42,400 nt of DNA from Lachnospiraceae bacterium (GCA_024695575.1 JAILHY010000056.1:1-42400), one strand, 5' to 3'. Counted from the stretch's first letter, positions 9,169 to 17,612 are shown. Notes: a model not told the origin generated them from the letters alone. Program-made: numbers and translations.

Positions 9169-9870
9169 TCAAACTCCAATCATTACGGCGATCTGAAGTA
9201 CGACCACCGTAAGTATTCCCGTGACCACAATGGCCAGTGAGCTCATGGCTCCCTGCAGTTCGCCCATTTCCATGGCTTTGCTGGTTCCGATTGCGTGGCT
9301 TGCAGAGCCTATGGCAAGACCCTGGGCAACGGGTTCTTTGACCCTTGCGATCTTAAGTATAAAGGGACCCAGTACTGCCCCTGTCATTCCGGCTATGGTA
9401 ACTCCCACGATGGTCACCGGTGCGATACCGCCAAGCTTCTCGCAAAGTCCCAGTGCTATAGCTGTGGTCACGCTCTTAGGCATAACGGAATGAAGCAGAA
9501 CCTTGTCAAGCTTAAACGCCATGGAAAGCACTGCCAGAACAAGGACATGACTTACCGCTCCGCAGGTGATGGATATGATCACTGCGGCAAGATTTTCCTT
9601 TAATTCCCTGACCCGCCTGTACAAAGGTATGGCAAGACATATGGTCATGGGCGTAAGCCAGTATGTCAAATGGGCCGCACCAAGATTATACTCCGAATAT
9701 TCAATACCCGTCAGTTTCAGAAAAACTATTATGACCGTTGCCGAAAACAAAAGCGGGTTAAAGAAAGGAGTCTTGATCTTAAAGTGATCCCGTATCAGTT
9801 GAAAAAACAAAAACACAAAAAAAGTGAGCGCCGTACCGAAAAAGGCGCTTTCCGAAATAAACTCTCTCAT
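9169..9870 (-). CDS. lrgB: LrgB/CidB-family membrane protein
   Basis: This is a 233-residue multi-pass membrane protein of the LrgB family, the partner of LrgA. The pair was first described as murein hydrolase/holin-like regulators; later work on streptococcal LrgAB and Bacillus PftAB showed pyruvate transport. Family motifs are visible: PKSVTTAIALGL, and the glycine- and His-rich GLAIGSASHAIGTSKAMEMGE near the C-terminus. I use the ATG at 9870, with AAGGAAAA upstream; it overlaps the lrgA stop by 4 bases. The frame extends upstream to 9957 inside lrgA but has no suitable site. Its position behind iorB-paaK-ACT suggests a role with arylpyruvate, pyruvate or arylacetate. Confidence 0.93.
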   Translation of the reverse strand: MREFISESAFFGTALTFFVFLFFQLIRDHFKIKTPFFNPLLFSATVIIVFLKLTGIEYSEYNLGAAHLTYWLTPMTICLAIPLYRRVRELKENLAAVIISITCGAVSHVLVLAVLSMAFKLDKVLLHSVMPKSVTTAIALGLCEKLGGIAPVTIVGVTIAGMTGAVLGPFILKIARVKEPVAQGLAIGSASHAIGTSKAMEMGELQGAMSSLAIVVTGILTVVVLQIAVMIGV

Positions 9871-10229
9871 TTCTTTTCCTTTTTCCCCTTGCGCCGAACC
9901 AGGATCTGTGCCGTGACTCCCGTTACCACGATGACGGTAACGGCAGAAAGGAAGCATGCTATCAACAGTTTCAGCACACTTCCCTTAATGGCATCGAAGC
10001 TCGTCATGAGGCTGACAGTGGGGGCTACGAAAAAGAAAGGCATTATGGCAAGCATAAAGTCCGCCACTTCTTCAACATCCGGAAGCTTAACCACACCTGT
10101 GAGCAGTAATACGAACATGATTATAAGTCCGTACACGCTTGCAGGCACCGGAAGCTTAATGAATCGCTCCAATATCTCTGCCGCAAAACTTACTACGGCT
10201 ATTATTCCTATTTGTTTCAGATATTTCAT
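9867..10229 (-). CDS. lrgA: LrgA/CidA-family membrane protein
   Basis: This small holin-like protein (120 residues, about four transmembrane segments) of the CidA/LrgA family has the expected LPVPASVYGLIIMFVLLLTG first-helices motif, the IMPFFFVAPTVSLM segment and a basic tail (RRKGKKEKK). The start codon shares one base with the stop of the preceding ACT gene (TAATG), and its own stop overlaps lrgB by 4 bases, so three genes are translationally coupled. The pair probably forms a membrane complex. Function (lysis control or carboxylate transport) cannot be decided from sequence; the neighbourhood favours transport. Confidence 0.93.
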   Translation of the reverse strand: MKYLKQIGIIAVVSFAAEILERFIKLPVPASVYGLIIMFVLLLTGVVKLPDVEEVADFMLAIMPFFFVAPTVSLMTSFDAIKGSVLKLLIACFLSAVTVIVVTGVTAQILVRRKGKKEKK

Positions 10230-10627
10230 TATTCAAATAAATCCTTATGTTTTGCAAGATCGGAGATCTTAATGATCATGCAGGCTTTGTGAGACTGCCC
10301 GGCTTCTCCCATATTCTCGCAATCATACATATACTCGATATTAAGTCCCTTTTCGGTAATCTTTGAAAGAGCGTCTGCCAAAGCACCTACTCTGTCATCA
10401 ACTTCAAGGCTCAGCACCTCGGTGATATGTGCCGAAAGCCCGCCCTCTTTAAGGGCTGCAATGGCTTCTTCCGGCTTGTCAACGATGAGACGGAGCATTC
10501 CGTAATCGTTGGTATCCGCAAGGCTCAATGATCTGATGTCAATGCCTTTGTTCTTTAATATAAGAAGAGCGTTCGAAAGACGTCCTTCGCTGTTTTCAAG
10601 AAAAACCGAAACCTGTTTGATTATCAT
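10229..10627 (-). CDS. Tandem ACT-domain protein, probable amino acid sensor
   Basis: The 132-residue protein consists of two ACT domains: residues 1-65 open with VSVFLENSEGRLSNALLILKNKGIDI, and residues 66-130 repeat the pattern with LEVDDRVGALADALSKITEKGLNIEYMY. ACT domains bind small ligands, usually amino acids. Free-standing two-ACT proteins are typically found beside phenylacetate-CoA ligase and indolepyruvate oxidoreductase in anaerobes, where an aromatic amino acid or its product is the plausible ligand (inference). The gene is 16 bases after paaK and shares a base with lrgA. No DNA-binding or enzymatic domain is attached. Confidence 0.9.
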   Translation of the reverse strand: MIIKQVSVFLENSEGRLSNALLILKNKGIDIRSLSLADTNDYGMLRLIVDKPEEAIAALKEGGLSAHITEVLSLEVDDRVGALADALSKITEKGLNIEYMYDCENMGEAGQSHKACMIIKISDLAKHKDLFE

Positions 10628-10643
10628 ACGCTACCCCCGCTAA

Positions 10644-11945
10644 TCAGTCAAATACTCTGTTATCGATTACGTGAACTGCTTTGCCGTCAAAACGGTTTAA
10701 GGTCTTGGGTTCAACAAGTTTGACTTTAACGGCAAGTCCGATGGCTCCCTTGATGACATCGCCTATCTGCTTGGAAAGTCTCTCCAGTTCTCTGATCTCA
10801 TCGCTGAAGAATCTTTCTTCTACCTCAACCTGAACCTCAATGGTGTCCAGATTGTTCACTCTGTCCACGATGATCATGTAATGAGGAAGGGTTCCCGACA
10901 TTTCAAGAAGCGCAGCCTCGATCTGTGAAGGGAAAACGTTAACACCGCGAAGAACAAGCATGTCATCGCTTCGGCCCTTAAATCTTGCGATACGAGCCGT
11001 TGTACGACCGCATTCGCAGGTGGTTCTGTCTATACTTGTAAGGTCCTTGGTCCTGTAACGAAGAAGGGGAATTCCTTCCTTGGTAAGTGTAGTGAAAACA
11101 AGCTCTCCCACTTCGCCGTCGGGAATGGGTTTAAGTGTTTCGGCAGAGATTATCTCAGGAAGGAAGTGATCCTCCTGAACATGAAGACCCTTGTGATATT
11201 CACAGTCGCAGGCAACACCGGGTCCCATGATCTCGGAAAGTCCGTATATATCAAAGCATTTAAGCCTTAATTTCTCTTCGATCTGTATTCGCATCTTCTC
11301 GGTCCAGGGCTCTGCACCGCATACTGCAACACGAAGCTTGATATTATCAAGGTCACCCTGTTCGATAATGGTTTCCGCAATATGAAGAAGATATGAAGGA
11401 GTGCACATAATACCCGTAACTCCGAAGTCCTTCATCATGGTGATAAGTTTCTTGGTATTACCGGTAGACATGGGAACAACGGTCGCTCCGGTATTCTCTA
11501 CTCCGTAATGAGCTCCGAGACCACCCGTAAACAGACCGTACCCGTATGCTACCTGAACAATGTCGTTGCTTGTTATACCGCACTGGGTAAGAGCTCTGGT
11601 CACACACTCCGACCAGATATCTATGTCGCGTCTTGTATAGCCTACAACCGTGGCCTTACCTGTGGTACCGCTGGATGCATGGATTCTGACAATCTCTGAC
11701 TGAGGCGCAGCAAAAAGCCCGAAAGGATATGTATCCCTAAGATCGTCCTTGGTGGTATAAGGAAGCTTGTCAAGATCTGAAAGATCCCTTATATCTCCCG
11801 GTTCCAGGCCTACAGCCTGCATTTTCTTGCGATAATACTCGACGTTGTGATAAACGTAGTTAACCTGCTTTACCAGGCGTTTACCCTGCAATACCGAGAG
11901 TTCGTCTCTCGACATGCACTCCTTTGCTTCGTTCCATACAGCCAT
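10644..11945 (-). CDS. paaK: Phenylacetate-CoA ligase
   Basis: This is an adenylate-forming enzyme of the PaaK family (433 residues, normal length) that couples phenylacetate or other arylacetates to CoA via an acyl-AMP; in fermenters it can run in reverse to gain ATP. The P-loop-like motif HASSGTTGKATVVGYT is at about residues 90-105, YGLSEIMGPGVA is the A5-like motif, and LRYRTKDLT, RSDDMLVLRGVNVFPSQIE are the later adenylation motifs. Four cysteines around DCEYHKG and CECGRTT resemble the zinc-binding set of clostridial PaaK proteins. Lying 30 bases after iorB, it completes an arylpyruvate-to-arylacetate pathway. Confidence 0.95.
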   Translation of the reverse strand: MAVWNEAKECMSRDELSVLQGKRLVKQVNYVYHNVEYYRKKMQAVGLEPGDIRDLSDLDKLPYTTKDDLRDTYPFGLFAAPQSEIVRIHASSGTTGKATVVGYTRRDIDIWSECVTRALTQCGITSNDIVQVAYGYGLFTGGLGAHYGVENTGATVVPMSTGNTKKLITMMKDFGVTGIMCTPSYLLHIAETIIEQGDLDNIKLRVAVCGAEPWTEKMRIQIEEKLRLKCFDIYGLSEIMGPGVACDCEYHKGLHVQEDHFLPEIISAETLKPIPDGEVGELVFTTLTKEGIPLLRYRTKDLTSIDRTTCECGRTTARIARFKGRSDDMLVLRGVNVFPSQIEAALLEMSGTLPHYMIIVDRVNNLDTIEVQVEVEERFFSDEIRELERLSKQIGDVIKGAIGLAVKVKLVEPKTLNRFDGKAVHVIDNRVFD

Positions 11946-11975
11946 TGTACCTATCTCCCTTTTACACTTTTTATA

Positions 11976-12551
11976 TCAGAGCTCGTAGCCCTTTAAGAAA
12001 GCAGCCTTGTTGATCTCAACAGTCTTAGGAGGTACCGTGTTTTCGATCACCTTGAGCCACTGTTCTTTTTCAAAATCCATGTGCCTTGCGGCAAGTCCCA
12101 GGACTATAATGTTAAACACCTTGGGATTACCCATTTTCAGAGCCTCTCCTGCGGCGTCAACCGAGAATACTTTATGCTTTGCGGAAAGATCTTCTATTAT
12201 ATTGGAAGGATACTCCGCAGCTCCCGTAACAACGGGCATGGGATCGATCCTCTGGTCATTTATTATGATAACCCCGTCCTTTTTAAGGAAGTGCGCATAC
12301 CTTAAGGCTTCAAGTCTTTCGAATGCGATAAGCACGTCAGCCTGACCTTCTTCAACTATGGGCTCATGAACTTCTTTGCCGTAGCGTACAAAAGTAACCA
12401 CGCTTCCGCCTCTCTGAGCCATTCCGTGAACCTCGGAAAGCTTAACGTCGAATCCTGCGCTCTGCATGATCCCGCCCAGTATCCTGCTTGTAAGTAATGT
12501 TCCCTGACCGCCTACACCGACGATCATTATGTTTCTTGTTTGTTCAGACAT
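11976..12551 (-). CDS. iorB: Indolepyruvate ferredoxin oxidoreductase, beta subunit
   Basis: This is the gamma-type catalytic domain subunit (191 residues) that pairs with IorA to convert arylpyruvate plus CoA and oxidised ferredoxin to arylacetyl-CoA, CO2 and reduced ferredoxin. It begins with the typical IMIVGVGGQGTLLTSRILGG segment and contains the conserved SEVHGMAQRGGSVVTFVRYG. Its start lies 25 bases inside the end of the GGDEF gene, and the immediate upstream site (GAAAGCAGGAA) is not ideally spaced. Ribosomes finishing the GGDEF gene may therefore feed iorB, which would tie the subunit's level to the cyclase. Confidence 0.95.
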   Translation of the reverse strand: MSEQTRNIMIVGVGGQGTLLTSRILGGIMQSAGFDVKLSEVHGMAQRGGSVVTFVRYGKEVHEPIVEEGQADVLIAFERLEALRYAHFLKKDGVIIINDQRIDPMPVVTGAAEYPSNIIEDLSAKHKVFSVDAAGEALKMGNPKVFNIIVLGLAARHMDFEKEQWLKVIENTVPPKTVEINKAAFLKGYEL

Positions 12552-14095
12552 TTCATTTCCTGCTTTCTTATATACATTAATTCATCAGCACGCTTTAATA
12601 CAGATTCCACAGTGCTGTCTATCTCTGCATCATATTTGGCTATTCCGATGGCCGCGGATATCTTCTCCCAGGGTTCCATGTTATCTTCTTTTGCTATCTC
12701 GGCCAACGCTATGTTAAACCTTCCTGCCAGTTCATCCGAGTGATTGTAGTCATTTCCTCGCAAAACCACCACGAACTCGTCTCCGCCTACTCTGAATACC
12801 GGCGAATGGGCAAATACCGTGCAGACAAGATTACAGAGCTTTTTGATGGAAACATTACCTTTATCGTGACCGTAAGTATCGTTGATCTGCTTCAGTCCGT
12901 TAAGATCGATCATGGCAAATCCGAATCTTGAATCACCCTTATTCAGGTTGATGACCAGTTCTTTTTGCAGAGCATCATACGCTGTACGGTTACGTACGCC
13001 GGTAAGGGAATCCTTGTTAGCCAGCTCACTCATATCCTGCTCACGCCGCTTTGAATTCTGCAGCTCCTGAGTTGTCTTCACAAGATTCTTGATGTAATTC
13101 TCAAGTTCGACTATGAGTGCCACAAACTGTCGTGCAAGTGATGAGATCTCGTCACTGCCGTGACCGTCCTTTTCTATATCGGCAGCAGTGGACGGATCCT
13201 TGCTGGCTGTGTACTTTCCTACTGCGGTTTCCAGCCTTGCAAGCTTGCTTATGTAGTACTTGTTGATGATACCGAGCATAATGAGCATTGATCCTATTAG
13301 TGCGATGGCAATGCCCATCAGGATACTCAGCGTATTGTTCATGATGTCCTTGTTGACCTTGGCAACTTCCACCTCGGTTCCGATGAGCCCAAGAGTCTCA
13401 CCATCGATTGTAAGCGGAGTATAGTATGCATAGGTATGCCCCCACGCATTGTCCCATTCCTGATAACCGTTCTGCTTCTGCTTGGTCTTCCATGTCTTCC
13501 ACTCGAATTTATACACCTCAGGATCATTGTAATACTCATCACCCAGATAGAGAAGATTCCCGTCGTCCTGACGTCTGGTCCTTTCTCCGTCTATCATGTA
13601 GACTACGTTGTGTATGTCTTCTTTCATTAGAAGATAATAGGTATAAGGAAGATCAAATGCGGTTCTGGCCTGTTCAAAGGTTATGATCCAATATTCATGA
13701 TAGTACACAAGCCATTCTTTTTGCAGCCACTCCGGCATATCTTTTATCTCAACATCGACCCAGAGTGCTTTGTTCGGATACTCTTCCGCAAAGTGCTTTC
13801 TGAAGGTTGCTTCGGCCTCCTTAAAAGAATCAAAATCATAGGGTATATCAACTTCATTAAAGAACCTGATATAGGAATCCTGATATACCTTTATCTTGTT
13901 GCCTTCTGCTTCAAGCATGATCTCAAGGTATTCACCTATGTTTCGGACATTGGCCTCGCACTGTTTCTTGTAAATGCGCATTTGTCCGTTATAAGTAACG
14001 AATCCTGCAAGGATAAGGATAAGTAAAGTGGCACACGAAAAGATAATAGTGAACCTGGTTACAAGTCCAACGCCCTTACGTGATTGTCTGCTCAT
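12527..14095 (-). CDS. Membrane sensor diguanylate cyclase (Cache-like, GGDEF)
   Basis: This 522-residue protein probably makes c-di-GMP from two GTP. Two transmembrane helices (about 14-34 and 255-279) bracket an extracellular sensor of about 220 residues ending in a Cache-like segment (YYTPLTIDGETLGLIGTEVEVA, 224-246). A HAMP-like/coiled region (about 280-350) leads to the cyclase domain with DSLTGVRNR (362-370) and an intact GGDEF (437-441). The RxxD inhibitory site normally just upstream is absent (FAHS), so product feedback is not expected. The ATG at 14095 has GGAGG upstream; the frame runs to 14164 inside iorA without a site. The gene sits between iorA and iorB, which are normally adjacent, and overlaps iorB by 25 bases. 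Confidence 0.92.
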   Translation of the reverse strand: MSRQSRKGVGLVTRFTIIFSCATLLILILAGFVTYNGQMRIYKKQCEANVRNIGEYLEIMLEAEGNKIKVYQDSYIRFFNEVDIPYDFDSFKEAEATFRKHFAEEYPNKALWVDVEIKDMPEWLQKEWLVYYHEYWIITFEQARTAFDLPYTYYLLMKEDIHNVVYMIDGERTRRQDDGNLLYLGDEYYNDPEVYKFEWKTWKTKQKQNGYQEWDNAWGHTYAYYTPLTIDGETLGLIGTEVEVAKVNKDIMNNTLSILMGIAIALIGSMLIMLGIINKYYISKLARLETAVGKYTASKDPSTAADIEKDGHGSDEISSLARQFVALIVELENYIKNLVKTTQELQNSKRREQDMSELANKDSLTGVRNRTAYDALQKELVINLNKGDSRFGFAMIDLNGLKQINDTYGHDKGNVSIKKLCNLVCTVFAHSPVFRVGGDEFVVVLRGNDYNHSDELAGRFNIALAEIAKEDNMEPWEKISAAIGIAKYDAEIDSTVESVLKRADELMYIRKQEMKCLNKQET

Positions 14096-14115
14096 CGTCC
14101 GCCTCCGAAAGTCAG

Positions 14116-15855
14116 TTATCGATTTACCCTTTTGATCGCCCCAAATTTGCACATCTGTGCGCAAAGATTACACCCGTTACACATTGTTCTGTCAATATAG
14201 ACTGTACCATCATCATTCTTTGTTATCGCAGGACATCCCGGTCTTAAGCATGCACCGCATTTCTTACACTTGTCGGGAATCGGCTCGCATACGTAAGGGA
14301 ATGTCTGACCCTTTAAGAGCGCACAGGGAGCCTTGCAGATAACAACAGAAACAGCATCCCTTGCGGTTTCTTCTTTAAGTACCCTTACAAGCTCATCCTG
14401 GTTAAAAGAATCAACCTCCACTACATTGTCTATCCCCATCGCCTTGCAGAGGTTGTAAATATCAATGGCGTAGGTAGGCTCGCCCATAAGAGTCTTACCT
14501 GTAGCCGCATGATCCTGATGTCCCGTCATTCCCGTGGTGGAATTGTCAAGGATAAGAACAGTTCCCGTAGCCTTATTATATACCATGTTCATTAGCGAAT
14601 TAACGCCTGTATGAAGGAACGTGGAATCTCCTATGACAGCAACCCAGTTCTTCACATATTCGGAGCCTCTTGCCTTCTCCATTCCGTGAAGAGTGGAAAT
14701 GCTCGAGCCCATGCAGACCGCGGTTTCAACCACATTAAGGGGAGCAACAGCGCCAAGAGTATAGCATCCGATGTCTCCCGCAGCGTGAAGCTGCAGCTTT
14801 TTGAGAGCGGTGTACACGCTTCTGTGCGGGCATCCGGGACAAAGAATGGGCGGACGCGCGGGAACCTTGGCAGGTTCATCGGTATCTGTAGTAATACCGA
14901 GAGCGTTTCGTAACATATTAGCACTGTATTCACCTTGAACCGTAAACAGTTCCTTACCTTCGCACTTGATCCCGAGAGCCTTAACCTGCTCTTCGATCAC
15001 GGGCTCAAGTTCTTCGAAAACAATGAGTCTGTCAACCTTAGCGGCAAATTCTTTGATCATGCCCGCCGGAAGGGGATTAACAAGACCAAGCTTAAGGACG
15101 CTTGCATCGGGACAAACTTCTTTTACATACTGATAAGCTATACCGCTTGTGATAAATCCGATTCGGGTATCGCCCTCTTCGATCCTGTTAACGGGAAGCT
15201 TATCCCCGTCCGCAGCCATCTGTTTAAGGCGTTTTTCAACGTATTTGTGACGTTCCTTTGCCATTCCGGGCATCATAACGTTCTTTGCGATATTCTTCTC
15301 GTAGGGATGAGATACCTTGTCAAAAGCCACAGGCTCTTCCAAAGTGACCATTCCCTGAGAATGCGCAAGGCGGGTGGTAGTCCTTAAGATTATGGGAGTA
15401 TCGTATTTCTCCGAAAGTTCAAAGGCATATTTCATGAAATCCTTGGCTTCCTGAGAATCGGAGGGCTCTATGACGGGAACCATGGACGCACGGCCGATCA
15501 TACGGGTATCCTGCTCGTTCTGGGAGCTGTAAAGCCCGGGATCGTCGGCAACAACCAGGACCATTCCTCCGTTGACACCGATGTATGAAACCGTATAGAG
15601 AGGATCGGAAGCCACATTCAATCCCACGTGTTTCATGCAGCACATGGAACGAACGCCGGACATTGATGCGCCGATGGCAACTTCGCACGCCACCTTCTCG
15701 TTGGGTGACCATTCACAGTAAATTTCGGGATAATTAACCAGATTCTCACTGATCTCCGTACTGGGGGTACCTGGGTAAGCCGCGCTCACCTTCACTCCAG
15801 CTTCGTACGCACCGCGAGCTATCGCGGCATTTCCTAGCATAACCTTTTGTTCCAA
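14116..15855 (-). CDS. iorA: Indolepyruvate ferredoxin oxidoreductase, alpha subunit
   Basis: This is the large thiamine-diphosphate subunit (579 residues) of arylpyruvate:ferredoxin oxidoreductase, acting on the transamination products of Trp, Phe and Tyr. It opens with VMLGNAAIARGAYEAGV and AAYPGTPSTEI. The central CPGCPHR motif and the TPP-binding GDSTFLHTG...DNSTTGMTGHQ block are intact. The C-terminus has two [4Fe-4S] ferredoxin motifs (CKKCGACLRPGCP and CNGCNLCAQMCKFGA). It is 21 bases downstream of the yhhN-like gene and 20 bases before the inserted GGDEF gene. A cytoplasmic complex with IorB is expected. Confidence 0.96.
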   Translation of the reverse strand: MEQKVMLGNAAIARGAYEAGVKVSAAYPGTPSTEISENLVNYPEIYCEWSPNEKVACEVAIGASMSGVRSMCCMKHVGLNVASDPLYTVSYIGVNGGMVLVVADDPGLYSSQNEQDTRMIGRASMVPVIEPSDSQEAKDFMKYAFELSEKYDTPIILRTTTRLAHSQGMVTLEEPVAFDKVSHPYEKNIAKNVMMPGMAKERHKYVEKRLKQMAADGDKLPVNRIEEGDTRIGFITSGIAYQYVKEVCPDASVLKLGLVNPLPAGMIKEFAAKVDRLIVFEELEPVIEEQVKALGIKCEGKELFTVQGEYSANMLRNALGITTDTDEPAKVPARPPILCPGCPHRSVYTALKKLQLHAAGDIGCYTLGAVAPLNVVETAVCMGSSISTLHGMEKARGSEYVKNWVAVIGDSTFLHTGVNSLMNMVYNKATGTVLILDNSTTGMTGHQDHAATGKTLMGEPTYAIDIYNLCKAMGIDNVVEVDSFNQDELVRVLKEETARDAVSVVICKAPCALLKGQTFPYVCEPIPDKCKKCGACLRPGCPAITKNDDGTVYIDRTMCNGCNLCAQMCKFGAIKRVNR

Positions 15856-15876
15856 AACTCTTTCCGCCTTTCTGAA

Positions 15877-16554
15877 TTACTGTATTAAATAAGGATAAGT
15901 CGATATCATGATCTGTCCCCCAAAGTAGAAAATGAGAGAAATAAGAGACATGGGATAGTTGGATCCAAATGCCTTATTACGGGCCAAAAGCCAGTCCGAA
16001 ATGCAAAGGGACATGATCCCGAATCCTACCAGCACCTGTCCGTTAACATTCTGTAGCACCAATCCCAGTCCGAGTGAAAAAGAAACACTTATAACCGTAT
16101 TATACAACACCATAAGAAACCGATGCTTTTTCCCGAGAAATTTAATCGTCATCAGCAGTCCCATCACCGCAAGTATGAGGAAACTTACGATGGAAACCGC
16201 ATGAAGCGTTCTAAGCATCAGTATCTCTGCTGTTATGTAAACCAAATGTCCGAATCCGAACAAGAACCCGCCTTTGGTAAACCTTATCTCTATAACAATA
16301 TCACCGATGGCACAAAGGAGCATTCCCACAGGCAAAAGAACAAGCAACGGATCAGAATCCGCAAATCCCGTCAGGAACAGGATCAGGGCTCCGGCCACCA
16401 GAATAAGGAAGGGAATGACTATGCACAGGCCTTTCCAGATGAGTTTCTTTTTCCTGGGGGTGTGATCGTACTTGCAGCGGGTGTACTTGGGCACCAGAAG
16501 GCACAGATCCGTAACATATATAAGAGAGATGATCAGGAAAACCGAGTTAAACAC
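15877..16554 (-). CDS. YhhN-like (TMEM86 / lysoplasmalogenase family) membrane protein
   Basis: This 225-residue protein is almost wholly hydrophobic, with about seven or eight transmembrane segments. The pattern LCAIGDIVIEI, FGFGHLVYITAE, LCISDWLLARNKAFG and FYFGGQIMIS matches the YhhN family, where conserved Asp and His residues in the helices are thought to form the active site. Animal TMEM86 members hydrolyse lysoplasmalogen, and many clostridia contain plasmalogen lipids, so a lipid role is reasonable but unproven. The start overlaps the NYN gene end by 8 bases. The family assignment rests on remembered motifs rather than an alignment. Confidence 0.72.
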   Translation of the reverse strand: MFNSVFLIISLIYVTDLCLLVPKYTRCKYDHTPRKKKLIWKGLCIVIPFLILVAGALILFLTGFADSDPLLVLLPVGMLLCAIGDIVIEIRFTKGGFLFGFGHLVYITAEILMLRTLHAVSIVSFLILAVMGLLMTIKFLGKKHRFLMVLYNTVISVSFSLGLGLVLQNVNGQVLVGFGIMSLCISDWLLARNKAFGSNYPMSLISLIFYFGGQIMISTYPYLIQ

Positions 16555-17524
16555 TTCCGTCCTCCATAAATACCCGCTTGTTGTTAGCCTCCGCCAGCAT
16601 CCTGGTTCCGGGGATGGAGCTTACAAACTTCTGGAACTGGGAATAGCCGTAGCTCTTGGGACTGAAGGCAGGATACTCAAGATGCAGTCTGTTGGAAAGA
16701 TCTCCGATATCGAGTCCCTTCGCTCCCGCATCTCTGATAGCCTTCTCCGCAAAAGAAAAGACATCTTCCTTGGAAGCCATCTCCCGTGAGGAAACATAAT
16801 ATGAACTTGAATTCTTGTGAAGCTTGAATTCGGGAGTTTCCTCGATCATACGGGACAGTGAACTGTATCCGTAGTTACGTGTATCAAAGTCGGGATAAAT
16901 GGCAACAAGCTTGCTGCCAAGTTCGCCGAGATATGTCTGGCGTCCGTTACTGTCGTTGTCGGCAATGATGTTGCCGATGGCAGTGTTGACCGCTGCTCTC
17001 GTAAGAGCTTCGGATTTCTTGCGTGAATCCTTTTTCTTCTTCCCTGAAGTGTCGCTGTCGTCCTGGTCGATAAGGTTTTCAAGTGTTACGAACTTATCGC
17101 AGGCCATTCTTATGGAACGGGGAGTTTTGTTTTCACCCATTACGATGACATACATACGGGACTCACGAAGGCGCGTCGCAAGCCTTGTGAAATCTGAATC
17201 GCTTGAAACTATGCAGAAGCCGTCCACATTGCCGGTATAAAGAATGTCCATTGCATCTATTATAAGTGCGGAATCGGAAGAATTCTTCCCGACGGTATTG
17301 GAATACTGCTGAATGGGGGTCAGGGAATTATCCAAAAGAACGGTCTTCCAGCTGTTCTTGTCGTTCCTTGTGAAGTCCCCGTAGATCCTCCTTAAAGAAA
17401 GGTTACCGTATTTGGTGGTCATCTCCTCGATGATGCCCGAAATGTACTTGGGGCTTACGTTGTCCCCATCTATCAAAAGCGCGAAATTACGCTCGAAAGT
17501 CGATCCGACAGTCTCTGTATTCAT
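16547..17524 (-). CDS. NYN-domain ribonuclease with two OST-HTH/LOTUS domains
   Basis: The 325-residue protein begins with a NYN/PIN-like nuclease domain (about residues 12-150). Its acidic residues sit in ALLIDGDNVSPKY, SSDSALIIDAMD and IVSSDSDFTRLATRLRE, the metal-binding set of this fold. Two OST-HTH/LOTUS RNA-binding domains follow (about 170-245 and 255-325), each ending in a GYSxxxxF/M pattern (NYGYSSLSRMI and SYGYSQFQKFV). The architecture resembles animal MARF1/Limkain and uncharacterised bacterial relatives; RNA cleavage is the expected activity. The ATG at 17524 follows GGAG; the frame extends to 17596 across the promoter, so the longer start is rejected. It is the first gene of the long block. 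Confidence 0.85.
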   Translation of the reverse strand: MNTETVGSTFERNFALLIDGDNVSPKYISGIIEEMTTKYGNLSLRRIYGDFTRNDKNSWKTVLLDNSLTPIQQYSNTVGKNSSDSALIIDAMDILYTGNVDGFCIVSSDSDFTRLATRLRESRMYVIVMGENKTPRSIRMACDKFVTLENLIDQDDSDTSGKKKKDSRKKSEALTRAAVNTAIGNIIADNDSNGRQTYLGELGSKLVAIYPDFDTRNYGYSSLSRMIEETPEFKLHKNSSSYYVSSREMASKEDVFSFAEKAIRDAGAKGLDIGDLSNRLHLEYPAFSPKSYGYSQFQKFVSSIPGTRMLAEANNKRVFMEDGSV

Positions 17525-17542
17525 ACAGTCTCCTATTATTTC

Positions 17543-17563
17543 ATTCTTATTTATTATAAGAAT
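17543..17563. promoter_or_regulatory. Perfect inverted repeat over the NYN-gene promoter start region
   Basis: Arms of 8 bases (ATTCTTAT at 17543-17550, ATAAGAAT at 17556-17563) around a 5-base centre cover the -10 element and the expected transcription start of the minus-strand promoter. This is a candidate repressor operator; no regulator is identified. Confidence 0.4.
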
Positions 17564-17581
17564 ATAATGACCATAAGTCAA
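17553..17581 (-). promoter_or_regulatory. Sigma-A promoter for the NYN-yhhN-ior block
   Basis: On the minus strand TTGACT (17581-17576) and TATAAT (17558-17553) are separated by exactly 17 bases. It is one mismatch from consensus and lies about 30 bases upstream of the NYN start codon. It is the best promoter in the window and could drive the whole leftward block. Confidence 0.8.
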
Positions 17582-17612
17582 ATTTTTTACATTCATAATT
17601 TAACGTATTACA

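Noticed and set aside
14096-14164. Longer GGDEF-gene start at 14164 inside iorA
   Set aside because: There is no ribosome site there; the ATG at 14095 has GGAGG and places a basic residue run before the first membrane helix.
17525-17596. Longer NYN-gene start at 17596
   Set aside because: It would include the promoter (-35 at 17576-17581, -10 at 17553-17558) as coding sequence; the ATG at 17524 has GGAG.
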